From CAWJJM01 sp963843275 (GTDB lineage: Bacteria > Acidobacteriota > Thermoanaerobaculia > Multivoradales > JBCCEF01): 64,000 bases of DNA. The notes beneath the pieces are model-generated. The model was given only the letters and a program-made list of their open reading frames with translations, was not told the DNA's origin and did not search any database. Shown piece after piece: positions 56,350 to 64,000 of the stretch. A program made the position numbers and the translations under genes. Numbering within the stretch: position 1 is the first letter of the stretch; every line of letters starts with the position of its first letter. The stretch lies in the NCBI GenBank assembly GCA_963843275.1, contig CAWJJM010000009.1, positions 386,897 to 450,896 on the forward strand. The letters are read 5' to 3'.

Positions 56350-58928
56350 CCGTCGGCCACTCCTTTCCGCCAGGCGAGGAAGGCGGGCAGCAGGGTGATC
56401 GCCACCAGGGCGGTGAACACGGCGCCGAGGATGGCGACCAGCCCGATCGAGCGCAGGCCCGGGTAGTGCGAGAAGACCAGCGACCCGAAGCCGGCGACGG
56501 TCGACAGCGCCGCCACCACCACCGCGTTGCCGGTCTCGACCAGCCCGCGCTGGAGCTCCGCGGGACCCGCCGCCCCGGCCTCCCGGTAGCGGTGCACCAC
56601 GTGCAGACCATAGTCCACGCCGATGCCGATGATCATGGTGGTGACGAAGATGTTCATGAAGTTGAGCTGCAGACCGAGCACCGTCATGGCGCCCAGCATC
56701 CACACGATCCCCAGGGTCAGGGGGATCAGCGACAGCAGCGTGTGGCGCAGCCGGTGGAAGTCGAGGTAGAGCAGCAGCGCGACGGCGATCAGGCCGAGGA
56801 TCCCCGCCACCCACGCGTCGCGGCGCACGATGGTGCGCAGCCGCTGGTTGAGCCGGTTGGTCCCGGTGAGCGCGGCGTCGGGCCCCAGGCGCTCGGCGGC
56901 GGCCAGCGCCTCGGGCGGCGCTTCGCGGCGCCAGCGGTTCTCCGGCGGGTAGAGGTAGACGATCGACTGCCAGCGCTCCCCGGCGGGCTGCAGGTAGCGC
57001 TCGAGGAGCTTGCGGGTCTGCTCGTTGCCGGCCAGGTCGTCGGCGGTGATCGGCCGCTCGGGGGAGACCGCCTGCCGGAACAGCTCCAGGCCCGGCGCGA
57101 AGGGCTCCGCCCGCAACCCCTCGGCCGCGAGCGCGGCGCGGAAGTCGCCCTCGACGCGCTCGGGCCGCAGGCCGTCGCGCCGCTCGCGCTCGAGCCAGGC
57201 GAGGACCTCCGCCTGCTGCGCCGGCGGCGGCAGCAGCGAGGTGATCGCGCTGTAGCGGTAGAGGGTGCCGTCGTCGACCAGCTTCTGGGCCTCCTCGGCG
57301 GCGCGGTCGGCGAGCGTCACGGTGGCGCCCGGCGTGTCGCCGGTGAGCACCAGCATCATGTAGTCGAAGCCGGCGCCGAAGCGTTCCCCCACCTCGCGCG
57401 AGACCTCGATGCCGCGGTTGCCGGCCGGCCGCATCGCCGCCGTCGACTCCTGGAAGCGGAGCCCGAACGACAGGGCGAAGGCGACGGCGGTGATCGCCGC
57501 GCCGGCGGCGAGGATCGCGCGCGGGTGGGACATCGAGAAGCCGATGAGCTGGCGGGTGCCGAAGCTGTGCAGGTACAGGCGCGGGCCGGTGCGGCGGCGG
57601 GTGTGGCGGTCCTCGCGCCAGGCGATCAGCGCCGGCAGCAGCAACAGCACCGAGACCATGCAGAACAGGATGCCGCTGCCGGTGAGCAGACCCATCTGGC
57701 GCAGGCCCGCGAAGTCGGTGATGGTGAAGGCGAAGAAGGTCGCGGCGGTGGTCACCGCGCCCACCACCACCGCCCGTCCGGAGGAGCCCGACATCGCCGC
57801 CAGCGCCTGCTCGAGGTCGGCCCCCCGCCGCCGCTCCTCCACGTAGCGCCCGTAGGAGACGATCACGAAGTCGATCCCCAGGCCGATGAGCAGCGCCGCC
57901 GTGCCGCTGGTGGCGGTCGACAGCTGCGGCATCACCAGCGCGGCGAAGCCGAAGGTCAGCAACAGCCCGCAGGCCAGCGGCGCCACCGCGAACAGCAGCG
58001 GGCCCAGCCGCCGGAACGCGAAGAGGAACAGCAGCAGCACCCCGGCCGCCGCGGTGGCGAAGCCGAGCACGCCGTCGCTGATGATGAAGCGGGCGTCGTC
58101 GAGGGCGGTCAGGTAGCTGCCGCCCAGGTCCACCCGCGGCGGCCCGGGGAAGCCCTCCCGCCGCGCCTCGGCCAGGTCGTCGAAGCCGAGGATCCCCGCC
58201 CACCCGGTCTCCGCGTCCCGCACCGCGCCGTCCACCGCCGCCACCAGCCGCCCGTCGAAATCGACGTCCTGCGGCGGGCCGGTCGGCTTGGCGAGCAGCA
58301 GCAGCAGACGGTGGTCGCGGGAGACGTAGTAGCCGCTGGTCCAGTCCACCCGGAGGGCGCCGCGCGACTCCTCGAGCCGGCCCAGGAAGACGTCGATCAG
58401 CCCGAACGGGTCGAGGGCCAGCAACCGCTTCGCCGCCGTGCCCTGCGGCGTGGCGAGCAGCCGCCGCATCTCGGCCACGCGCTCGCGGATGCCGCGCGGC
58501 GACAGCTTCGCCTCCACCTCGCGGCGCTGCGCCGCGTCGAGGAACAGGGCCGCCTTGGGGTAGAGCTCGTGCAGCAGCTCCTCGGTCTCCCCCAGCTTGT
58601 ACTCGACCGAGCCGACCTCGTCGAGGGCCTCGATGCGGCCCGCCAGCTGGTCGGCGAAGGTCTCGTACGGCGCCAGCACCGCACCCTCCGGCACCCGCAC
58701 CACGACCAGCAGGTAGTCGATGGTGCCGAAGCGCTGCATGGTCTGCCGGAAGGTGGTGACCACCGGATCCTTCTGCGGCAGCAGGTTGAGCAGGTCGGTG
58801 TCGAGCGACAGCCGCCCCAGCAGCGCGCCCGAGACCGCCATCGCCACGGCGAAGGCGGCGAAGATCGGCCGGTAGCGCCGGCGGGCGAAGAAGGCCAGCC
58901 GGCGCAGCGGGTGGTCGAGGGCCTTCAC
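56346..58928 (-). CDS. MMPL/RND-family transporter (intact copy)
   Basis: The 860-residue protein has the RND/MMPL layout: an N-terminal membrane helix, a large periplasmic domain (about 60-260), five or six helices, a second periplasmic domain (about 440-620) and six closing helices. It shows GIGIDFVIVSYGRYVEERR and the matching GIGVDYGLHVVHRYRE, whose aspartates are the proton-relay positions. Such proteins export lipids or hopanoids (the HpnN type) or other hydrophobic compounds by proton motive force. The GTG start at 58,928 overlaps the pgsA stop by four bases. The link to pgsA suggests an envelope lipid substrate (inference). Confidence 0.85.
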   Translation of the reverse strand: MKALDHPLRRLAFFARRRYRPIFAAFAVAMAVSGALLGRLSLDTDLLNLLPQKDPVVTTFRQTMQRFGTIDYLLVVVRVPEGAVLAPYETFADQLAGRIEALDEVGSVEYKLGETEELLHELYPKAALFLDAAQRREVEAKLSPRGIRERVAEMRRLLATPQGTAAKRLLALDPFGLIDVFLGRLEESRGALRVDWTSGYYVSRDHRLLLLLAKPTGPPQDVDFDGRLVAAVDGAVRDAETGWAGILGFDDLAEARREGFPGPPRVDLGGSYLTALDDARFIISDGVLGFATAAAGVLLLFLFAFRRLGPLLFAVAPLACGLLLTFGFAALVMPQLSTATSGTAALLIGLGIDFVIVSYGRYVEERRRGADLEQALAAMSGSSGRAVVVGAVTTAATFFAFTITDFAGLRQMGLLTGSGILFCMVSVLLLLPALIAWREDRHTRRRTGPRLYLHSFGTRQLIGFSMSHPRAILAAGAAITAVAFALSFGLRFQESTAAMRPAGNRGIEVSREVGERFGAGFDYMMLVLTGDTPGATVTLADRAAEEAQKLVDDGTLYRYSAITSLLPPPAQQAEVLAWLERERRDGLRPERVEGDFRAALAAEGLRAEPFAPGLELFRQAVSPERPITADDLAGNEQTRKLLERYLQPAGERWQSIVYLYPPENRWRREAPPEALAAAERLGPDAALTGTNRLNQRLRTIVRRDAWVAGILGLIAVALLLYLDFHRLRHTLLSLIPLTLGIVWMLGAMTVLGLQLNFMNIFVTTMIIGIGVDYGLHVVHRYREAGAAGPAELQRGLVETGNAVVVAALSTVAGFGSLVFSHYPGLRSIGLVAILGAVFTALVAITLLPAFLAWRKGVADG

Positions 58929-59479
58929 GAGAGGCGCGGCGCCTCGCCCGTGAGGATCATGCGGCCGAAGCGGACGAAGTACTCGACGCCGGAGTACACG
59001 CTGACCACCACGGCGATCCACAGCGACAGCGGCGCCAGGTGGGCGAACTCACCGAGCTGGGTGTAGATGATCAGCAGCGAGATGGCGACGATCTGGACCA
59101 CCGTCTTCACCTTGCCGGACCAGCCGGCGGGGATCACCAGGTGCTCGGCGGCGGCGAAGGCGCGCAGCGAGCTGACCGCGAACTCGCGGGCGATGATCAC
59201 CACCACCATCCAGGCCGGGGCGACCCCCAGCTCGACCAGGGAGATGAAGGCGGCAGAGGTGAGGATCTTGTCGGCGGCCGGGTCGAGGAGCTTGCCGAGG
59301 CGGGTGATCTTGCCCCAGCGCCGGGCGATGAAGCCGTCGAGCAGGTCGGTCAGCGAAGCGAGCAGGAACAGTCCCAGCCCCCACCACTCCTTGCCCTCGA
59401 TCGAGGTCAGCAGCACCACCACCAGCACCGGCACGAGCAGGATGCGGAAGACGGTCAGGGCGTTCGGGAGGTTCAGCAT
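58925..59479 (-). CDS. pgsA: CDP-diacylglycerol-glycerol-3-phosphate 3-phosphatidyltransferase (intact copy)
   Basis: The 184-residue membrane enzyme makes phosphatidylglycerol phosphate from CDP-diacylglycerol and glycerol-3-phosphate. It begins MLNLPNALTVFRILLVP and contains the CDP-alcohol phosphotransferase motif D-G-x2-A-R-x8-G-x3-D-x3-D in DLLDGFIARRWGKITRLGK and LLDPAADK. Five to six hydrophobic helices are present. It overlaps the MMPL gene by four bases. Its TAGAAT promoter element lies at 59,525-59,530. Confidence 0.93.
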   Translation of the reverse strand: MLNLPNALTVFRILLVPVLVVVLLTSIEGKEWWGLGLFLLASLTDLLDGFIARRWGKITRLGKLLDPAADKILTSAAFISLVELGVAPAWMVVVIIAREFAVSSLRAFAAAEHLVIPAGWSGKVKTVVQIVAISLLIIYTQLGEFAHLAPLSLWIAVVVSVYSGVEYFVRFGRMILTGEAPRLS

Positions 59480-59524
59480 GCGGGCGACGGGGGGATCCGG
59501 CGCGCGGGCGCGCCGGGCGGCGGC

Positions 59525-59530
59525 ATTCTA
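59525..59530 (-). promoter_or_regulatory. Candidate -10 element of pgsA (right copy)
   Basis: The minus strand reads TAGAAT about 46 nt before the pgsA ATG at 59,479. It is preserved at the mirrored site in the left arm despite divergence on both sides, which supports function. Confidence 0.4.
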
Positions 59531-59565
59531 CGTCAGCCCGCCCCCGAGCGGAGGGCCCCGGCGGC

Positions 59566-60339
59566 TCAGCGGCCGCGGGTGTTGGTGAGGGTCAGCCGGC
59601 CGTCGGCGCCGCGCACCAGGCGCGGTGGCGGGCCCTTGCGCGCCGCAGGGCCGCCGGCGGGCAGCGGCTCGCCGCGGTACAGCGCCAGGACGCGGCGCAC
59701 GTAGTCGCGCGTCTCGGGATACGGCGGCACGCCGCCGAAGCGGTCGACCGCCCCGGGGCCGGCGTTGTAGGCGGCCAGGGCCCGGTCGAGGTCGCCGAAG
59801 CGGTCGAGCATGCGGCGCAGGTAGGTGACGCCGCCGCGGACGTTGTCCTCCGCGTCCCAGGGATCCGCCACCGCGAGGTCGAGGGCGGTCGCCGGCATGA
59901 GCTGCATCAGGCCCATCGCACCCTTGGCGGAGAGCGCCGCCGGATCGCCGGCCGACTCGGCCCCGATCACCGCCTCGACGAGCTCGGCGTCGAGGCCTTC
60001 GCGCGCGGCGTGGGAGGCGACCAGCGGGTGGAGCTCCTCCGGCGCCAGGCGCCGGCGCGTGGCCGGGCGCGGCGGGAAGAGCGGCCGCGCCGACACCGTC
60101 CGGTCGACCGCGGGGACGACGCCGGCGAGCCGCGGCGCCGCCACGGCCACGGGGGCGGCGGCCGGTCGCTGGGCGGGCAGGTTGCGGACCACACGGGTGC
60201 CGTCGGGGAGGCGCTCGACCCGCACCTCGGCGCGCACCACCGCCGGGGCCGCCGCGACGACCGCCAGGGCGGCGGCCAGCGCCAGCCGGCGGCCGGCGGC
60301 GTGCCGGCCGGAACGGGCCCGCTCCATCGAGAGGCTCAC
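59566..60339 (-). CDS. SLT-type lytic transglycosylase (intact copy)
   Basis: The 257-residue protein starts with a basic segment and a hydrophobic export signal (about residues 15-40 ending in VVRA). The C-terminal half is a Slt/MltE-like catalytic domain: VEAVIGAESAGDPAALS with the catalytic Glu, KGAMGLMQLMPATALDLAV, GGVTYLRRMLDRFGD and LALAAYNAGPGAVDRFGG(V)PPYPET-type ending. It cleaves peptidoglycan glycan strands with formation of 1,6-anhydro-muramic acid. The GTG start at 60,339 follows GAGG; an ATG 12 nt later is possible. The gene begins 10 nt after alaS. Confidence 0.9.
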   Translation of the reverse strand: MSLSMERARSGRHAAGRRLALAAALAVVAAAPAVVRAEVRVERLPDGTRVVRNLPAQRPAAAPVAVAAPRLAGVVPAVDRTVSARPLFPPRPATRRRLAPEELHPLVASHAAREGLDAELVEAVIGAESAGDPAALSAKGAMGLMQLMPATALDLAVADPWDAEDNVRGGVTYLRRMLDRFGDLDRALAAYNAGPGAVDRFGGVPPYPETRDYVRRVLALYRGEPLPAGGPAARKGPPPRLVRGADGRLTLTNTRGR

Positions 60340-60349
60340 TGCCCTCGGA

Positions 60350-63061
60350 TCATAGTGCATCCGCTCCGCCGGCGAGCTGGCTGCGGACCGCGTCCGCCAC
60401 CGCGGCGAGCGCCGCCTCGAGCTTCTCCGGGTCGCGGCCGCCGGCCTGGGCGAAGTCGGCCCGCCCGCCGCCGCCGCCGCCCACCAGCGGCGCCAGCGCG
60501 CGCACCAGCTTCCCGGCGGAGACCCGCTCCACCAGGTCGGCGGTGACGGCGGCGAGGAGCGTCACCTTCTCCTCCTCGCGGCTGCCGAGGACCACCACGC
60601 CCGAGCCCAGCTTGCCGCGCAGGACGTCCGCGAGGTTGCGCAGCTCGTGGGGCGGCGCCGCGCGGCACCTCCCGCGCCAGCACCCGCACGCCGTCCACCT
60701 CGGTGGCGCCGTCGCCGGCCGCCACGCCGGAGCCGGCCCCTCCCGAGACCAGCTCGACCCGCAGCCGCGCCAGCTCCGCCTCGCGCTCCTTCAGGCGCTG
60801 CCGCAGGTCGGCGATCTCGGCGGCGGCGCGCTCGGCGGGCACGCCTGTCTCCGCGGTCACCGCGGCGAGCAGCGCCTCGTGCTCGCGGGCCCGCCGGTAG
60901 GCCTCTTCGCCGGTCACCGCCTCGATGCGCCGCACCCCCGAGGCGATGCCGCGCTCGGCGGTGAGCAGGAACAGGCCGATCTCGCCGGTGTTGCGGACGT
61001 GGCAGCCGCCGCACAGCTCCAGCGAGCGGCCCGGCACCTCCACCGTGCGCACCCGCTCGCCGTACTTCTCGCCGAACAGCGCCATGGCGCCCGCGGCCAT
61101 CGCCTCGTCGGTAGGCGCGCTCCCCGATCGACGTGTCGACCGCCGTCCGCAGCGCCCAGCTCGTTGACCCGCGCCTCGATCCGCGCCCGCTCGGCGTCGG
61201 TCGACCGGCCGCGGGTGGGTGAAGTCGAAGCGCAGCCGGTCGGGCGCCACCAGCGAGCCGGCCTGCCGCACGCCCTCGCCGAGCACCTCGCGCAGCGCCG
61301 CGTGGAGCAGGTGGGTGGCGGTGTGGTTGCGCTCGATGGCGCGGCGCCGGTCGGCGTCCACCGCCAGCGTCCACGCGGTCGCCGCTGGCGCGAGCCGCCC
61401 CGCCTCCACCGTGACGAAGTGGAGAAGGTGCCGGCGGCGTCCTTCTGGGTGTCGCTCGACCCGCGCCCGGCCGCCTTCCCAGGTCAGCGGATCCCGCGGT
61501 CGCCCACCTGGCCGCCGCGCTCGGCGTAGAAGACGCGTGCGGTCGAGCACCACCGCCCCCGCGGCTCGCCGGCGGCGCAGCGCCTGCGGCGCCGGCGCGG
61601 CCGCTCGAGCCCTCGAGGACGCGCGACCGCTACGACCCGGGCGCCTGCGAGCTCAGGTCGGCCGTAGCCGACGAACTCGGTCGTCGCCAGCTCGCCAGCT
61701 CGGCGGCCAGCGCCTGCTGCATGGCCTGCAGCCGCGCCTGGCTCTCCTGCGTCGCCGCGCGCGAGCGCTCGCGCTGCTCCTCGAGCTCGCGCTCGAAGCC
61801 CTCCTGGTCGACGGCCGAAGCGCTCCTCCTCGGCGATCTCGCGGATCATCTCGAGCGGCAGGCCGTAGGTGTCGTAGAGGCGGAAGGCCGCCTCGCCGGG
61901 GATCGGCCGCGCGCCCGCCGCTCGAGCCACCTCGATCTCCTCCTGCACGCCGCGCGCCGTGGGCGACGGTGTCGAGGAACTTCTCCTCCTCGCGCCGCAC
62001 CATGGCCACCGAGGCGTCGCGGGTGGCCGCCGAGCTCCGGGTAGGCCGGGCCCATCACCTCGGCGACCACGGGCAGCAGCCGGTGCAGGAAGGGCCCTCG
62101 AGCCCAGGTCGCATGCCGTAGCGGAACGCGCGGCGCAGCAAGCGGCGCAGCACGTAGCCGCGGCCCTCGTTGCTCGGGATGACGCCGTCGGCGAGCAGGA
62201 AGGCGACCGCCCGCAGGTGGTCGGCGATCACGCGCAGCGCGACGTCGGCCTCCGCGGTCGGCGCCGTAGCGAGGCGCCGGCGAGCGTCGGCCGCCGCCTC
62301 GAGGATCGGACGGAACAGGTCGGTGTCGTAGTTGAATCGACGCCCTGCAGCACCGCCGCCACGCGCTCGAGGCCCATGCCGGTGTCGACGCCGGCTTGGG
62401 CAGCGGCGTGAGCGTCGCCGTCGCGCCTCGCGTGTACTGCATGAAGACCAGGTTCCAGATCTCCAGGAAGCGGCCGCACTCGGTCCCCTCCTGCCCAGCC
62501 GACCGGCGGCCGCGTCCGGGCTGCAAGTCGACGAGGATCTCGCTGCACGGACCGCACGGGCCGGTGTCGCCCATCGCCCAGAAGTTGTCCTTCGCGCCGC
62601 AGCGCAGGATGCGCTCCGGCGGGCAGGCCGGTGAGCTCGTCGCCAGAGCGTCGAACGCCTCGTCGTCCTCCTGGAAGACGGTGGCCGACAGGTGCTCCCG
62701 CGGCGATGCCCCAGCACGCCGGTGACCAGCTCCCAGCCGAAGGCGATCGCCTCCTGCTTGAAGTAGTCGCCGAACGAGAAGTTGCCGAGCATCTCGAAGA
62801 AGGTGTGGTGGCGCGGGCTGGGCCCGACGTTCTCGAGGTCGTTGTGCTTGCCGGATACGCGCATGCACTTCTGCACGTCACGGCGCGCGGCGCCGGCGGC
62901 TCGCTCCACGCCCAGGAAGACGTCCTTGAACTGCACCATGCCGGCGTTGGTGAACAGCAGGGTCGGATCGCCGTGCGGCACCAGCGGGGCGCTGGGCAGA
63001 GGCGGTGCCCCCGCTCGGGGAAGAAGTCGAGGAAGCTGTCGCGGATCTCGTGGCTCTTCAT
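60350..63061 (-). pseudogene. alaS: Alanyl-tRNA synthetase, right copy, multiply frameshifted
   Basis: The ATG at 63,061 and the TGA at 60,350 delimit a full-length alaS. The reading breaks repeatedly between about 63,000 and 60,600. Recognisable parts are TNAGMVQFKDVFLG, GPSPRHHTFFEMLGNF, DNFWAMGDTGPC, HTATHLLHAALREVLG, ELCGGCHVRNTGEIGLF and the DHHA1 end LVRALAPLVGGGGGGRADFAQAGG. The C-terminal 80 codons (60,350-60,598) are clean. It differs from the left copy by substitutions as well as indels. Confidence 0.85.
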
Positions 63062-63184
63062 CACCTCACCGTCCTCTGCCGATCGGAGCCCGTGGCGCTG
63101 CGGCGCGGCACGCTCGTGGGCGAAAGGGTAACTAACCGACGTCCCGGGCCGGGCGATTCCACCCCCGGGGCGCCCCCGTCGGGC

Positions 63185-63711
63185 TCAGTCGTCGAGGTCG
63201 CCGCCGGGATCGAACTCCTCGAGCATCGCCCAGATGGCCGGGGCCGAGAAGCCCCGCCGCTCGAGGTAGCGCGCCAGCGAGGCGGGGTTGGCCGACTTGC
63301 CGCGCCGGCCGAGCCAGACCTCGGCGGCCTGCCGCGCCGTCTCGCGGTCGTCGCCGGGGAGCATCTCCTCGACGACCTCGGAGACCACCTCCTCGGCGGC
63401 GCCGCGGCGCGCCAGCTCGGCGGCGAGGCGACGCCGGCCGAGCGGCTCGCGGCGCAGCCGACCGGTGGCGAACTCCCGCGCCGTCCGCCGATCGTCCACG
63501 TACCCGTCGGCCTCGAGGCGGTCCAACGCCGCCTCCACCTCGGCCAGGGGATAGCGCCGCGAGGCGAGCTTGGCGGCCAGCTCGGCACGGGAATGGGGCG
63601 CGCTGGCCGAGCAGCTCGACGGCCTTCTGGTAGCAGGAGGCCCGGGTCACCGGACCCTGCCCTCCCCGCGGCGGCGGGGACAAGGGTCCGCATCCGTCGT
63701 TCGGTCGCCAC
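63185..63711 (-). pseudogene. recX: RecX, right copy, frameshifted near the 5' end
   Basis: Inverted copy of 42,427-42,951. One more base occurs in the run at about 63,675-63,679 (TCCCCGCC on the minus strand where the left arm has TCCCGCC), and a few base differences lie near 63,570-63,605. From MEAALDRLEADGYVDD onward (63,538 to 63,185) the frame is intact and differs at one residue noticed (Ser for Ala). Confidence 0.85.
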
Positions 63712-63745
63712 GTCGCGCCTCTCCCGCTGTCGCCGGTGCGACCGG

Positions 63746-64000
63746 TCAGCCGTGCTCGATCTCGAAGGGCGAGCCTTCGGAGAGCAGGTCCTCTCCCGGA
63801 GCCATCTGGAGCGATTCCTCCATCTGCTCGCGGGAGATGTCGGCGGTGAACTGCACCCCCTGGATCTTGAGCTTGAACTCGTCCGGGTTGGAGGCGCGGC
63901 GCATGGCCTCGTCCAGGGTGATGAGGCCGTTCTTGTAGAACTGGTAGAGCGACTGGTCGAACGTCTGCATGCCGTACTGGCTGGTGCCGAGCTTGATCTG
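63746..64000 (-). CDS. pilT: PilT/PilU ATPase, C-terminal part (cut by window edge)
   Basis: These 85 codons are the inverted copy of the pilT 3' end (42,138-42,392), from QIKLGTSQYGMQTFDQSLY to PFEIEHG, with one residue difference noticed (Phe for Leu in LYQFYKNG). The gene continues beyond position 64,000. Confidence 0.9.
   Translation of the reverse strand, partial: QIKLGTSQYGMQTFDQSLYQFYKNGLITLDEAMRRASNPDEFKLKIQGVQFTADISREQMEESLQMAPGEDLLSEGSPFEIEHG

Larger units (their letters stand above)
53065..64000 (-). repeat. Right arm of the large inverted repeat (fold-back)
   Basis: Reverse complement of about 42,138-53,057. It carries lysC, asd, argJ, MMPL, pgsA, transglycosylase, alaS, recX and the 3' part of pilT on the minus strand. 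asd through the transglycosylase (54,015-60,339) is clean, alaS (about 60,600-63,060) is indel-rich, and the lysC part next to the fold is moderately damaged. Confidence 0.97.

Noticed and set aside
42138..64000. Natural inverted duplication, telomere hairpin or amplification palindrome
   Set aside because: The turn lies inside lysC, has almost no spacer, shows post-turn errors, and no resolvase, telomere protein or transposase is nearby. A fold-back chimera fits better, but only reads can settle it.

Overview
The window is about 64 kb of very GC-rich bacterial DNA with tightly packed genes. Many adjacent genes share a 4-nt start/stop overlap (ATGA or GTGA). The gene set (hrcA-grpE-dnaK-dnaJ, lon, nrdR, alaS, argJ, PilT, an MglA-type GTPase, a Ser/Thr kinase with PEGA-like repeats, a sigma-54 activator with a very large N-terminus, an LpxH-like hydrolase) suggests a Gram-negative, type IV pilus-bearing bacterium. 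A high-GC Acidobacteriota (Thermoanaerobaculia-like) or Myxococcota-like lineage fits best. This placement is inferred from gene content; no rRNA is present.

Layout. 0-6 kb: a clipped membrane protein, an SDR dehydrogenase, a DUF2269-like membrane protein, tRNA-Ala(CGC) with a duplicated 3' end, a polysaccharide flippase and a metzincin-like lipoprotein protease. 6-8.9 kb: small envelope-type proteins (DUF4235, DUF4112, DUF883 types), a metallophosphoesterase and a DUF2007-like protein. 8.9-16.9 kb: a translationally coupled six-gene operon: Ser/Thr kinase, active M16 peptidase, inorganic pyrophosphatase, inactive M16 partner, HerA-like ATPase, coiled-coil protein. It is followed by a 157-bp tandem repeat. 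17.3-19 kb: ECF sigma factor, zinc-finger anti-sigma factor and a membrane protein. 19.1-27.2 kb: acyltransferase, Mrp/ApbC, LpxH-like hydrolase, MBL-fold hydrolase, aroA and a 1081-residue sigma-54 activator. 27.2-28.7 kb: fRMsr and an unusual tandem MerR-like HTH protein with a near-consensus promoter and a terminator. 28.7-34.7 kb (minus): a DUF2520 Rossmann protein, MglA-like GTPase, nrdR, lon and thiL. 34.8-41.1 kb: hrcA-grpE-dnaK-dnaJ-prmA-rsmE. 41.2-53.05 kb: pilT, recX, alaS, lytic transglycosylase, pgsA, MMPL/RND transporter, argJ, asd and lysC.

From about 53,061 the sequence folds back on itself. 53,065-64,000 is the reverse complement of about 42,138-53,057, so pilT through lysC appear twice, head to head, and lysC is cut in the middle on both sides. 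The arms are almost identical at lysC-asd-argJ and at recX-pilT. The alaS-transglycosylase-pgsA-MMPL block between them differs by amino-acid-changing substitutions and carries dense frameshifts in one or both arms. alaS, normally essential, is frameshifted in both. I read this as a fold-back (inverted chimera) assembly artefact that has also mixed two related strains, not as a natural palindrome. Isolated single-base frameshifts, mostly explicable by homopolymer runs, in thiL, the DUF2520 gene and the LpxH-like gene point the same way.

I found no convincing novel defence or mobile system. The best biological leads are the kinase/M16/pyrophosphatase/ATPase operon, the tandem-HTH regulator, the TPR-like sigma-54 activator, the 157-bp repeat and the duplicated tRNA 3' end.
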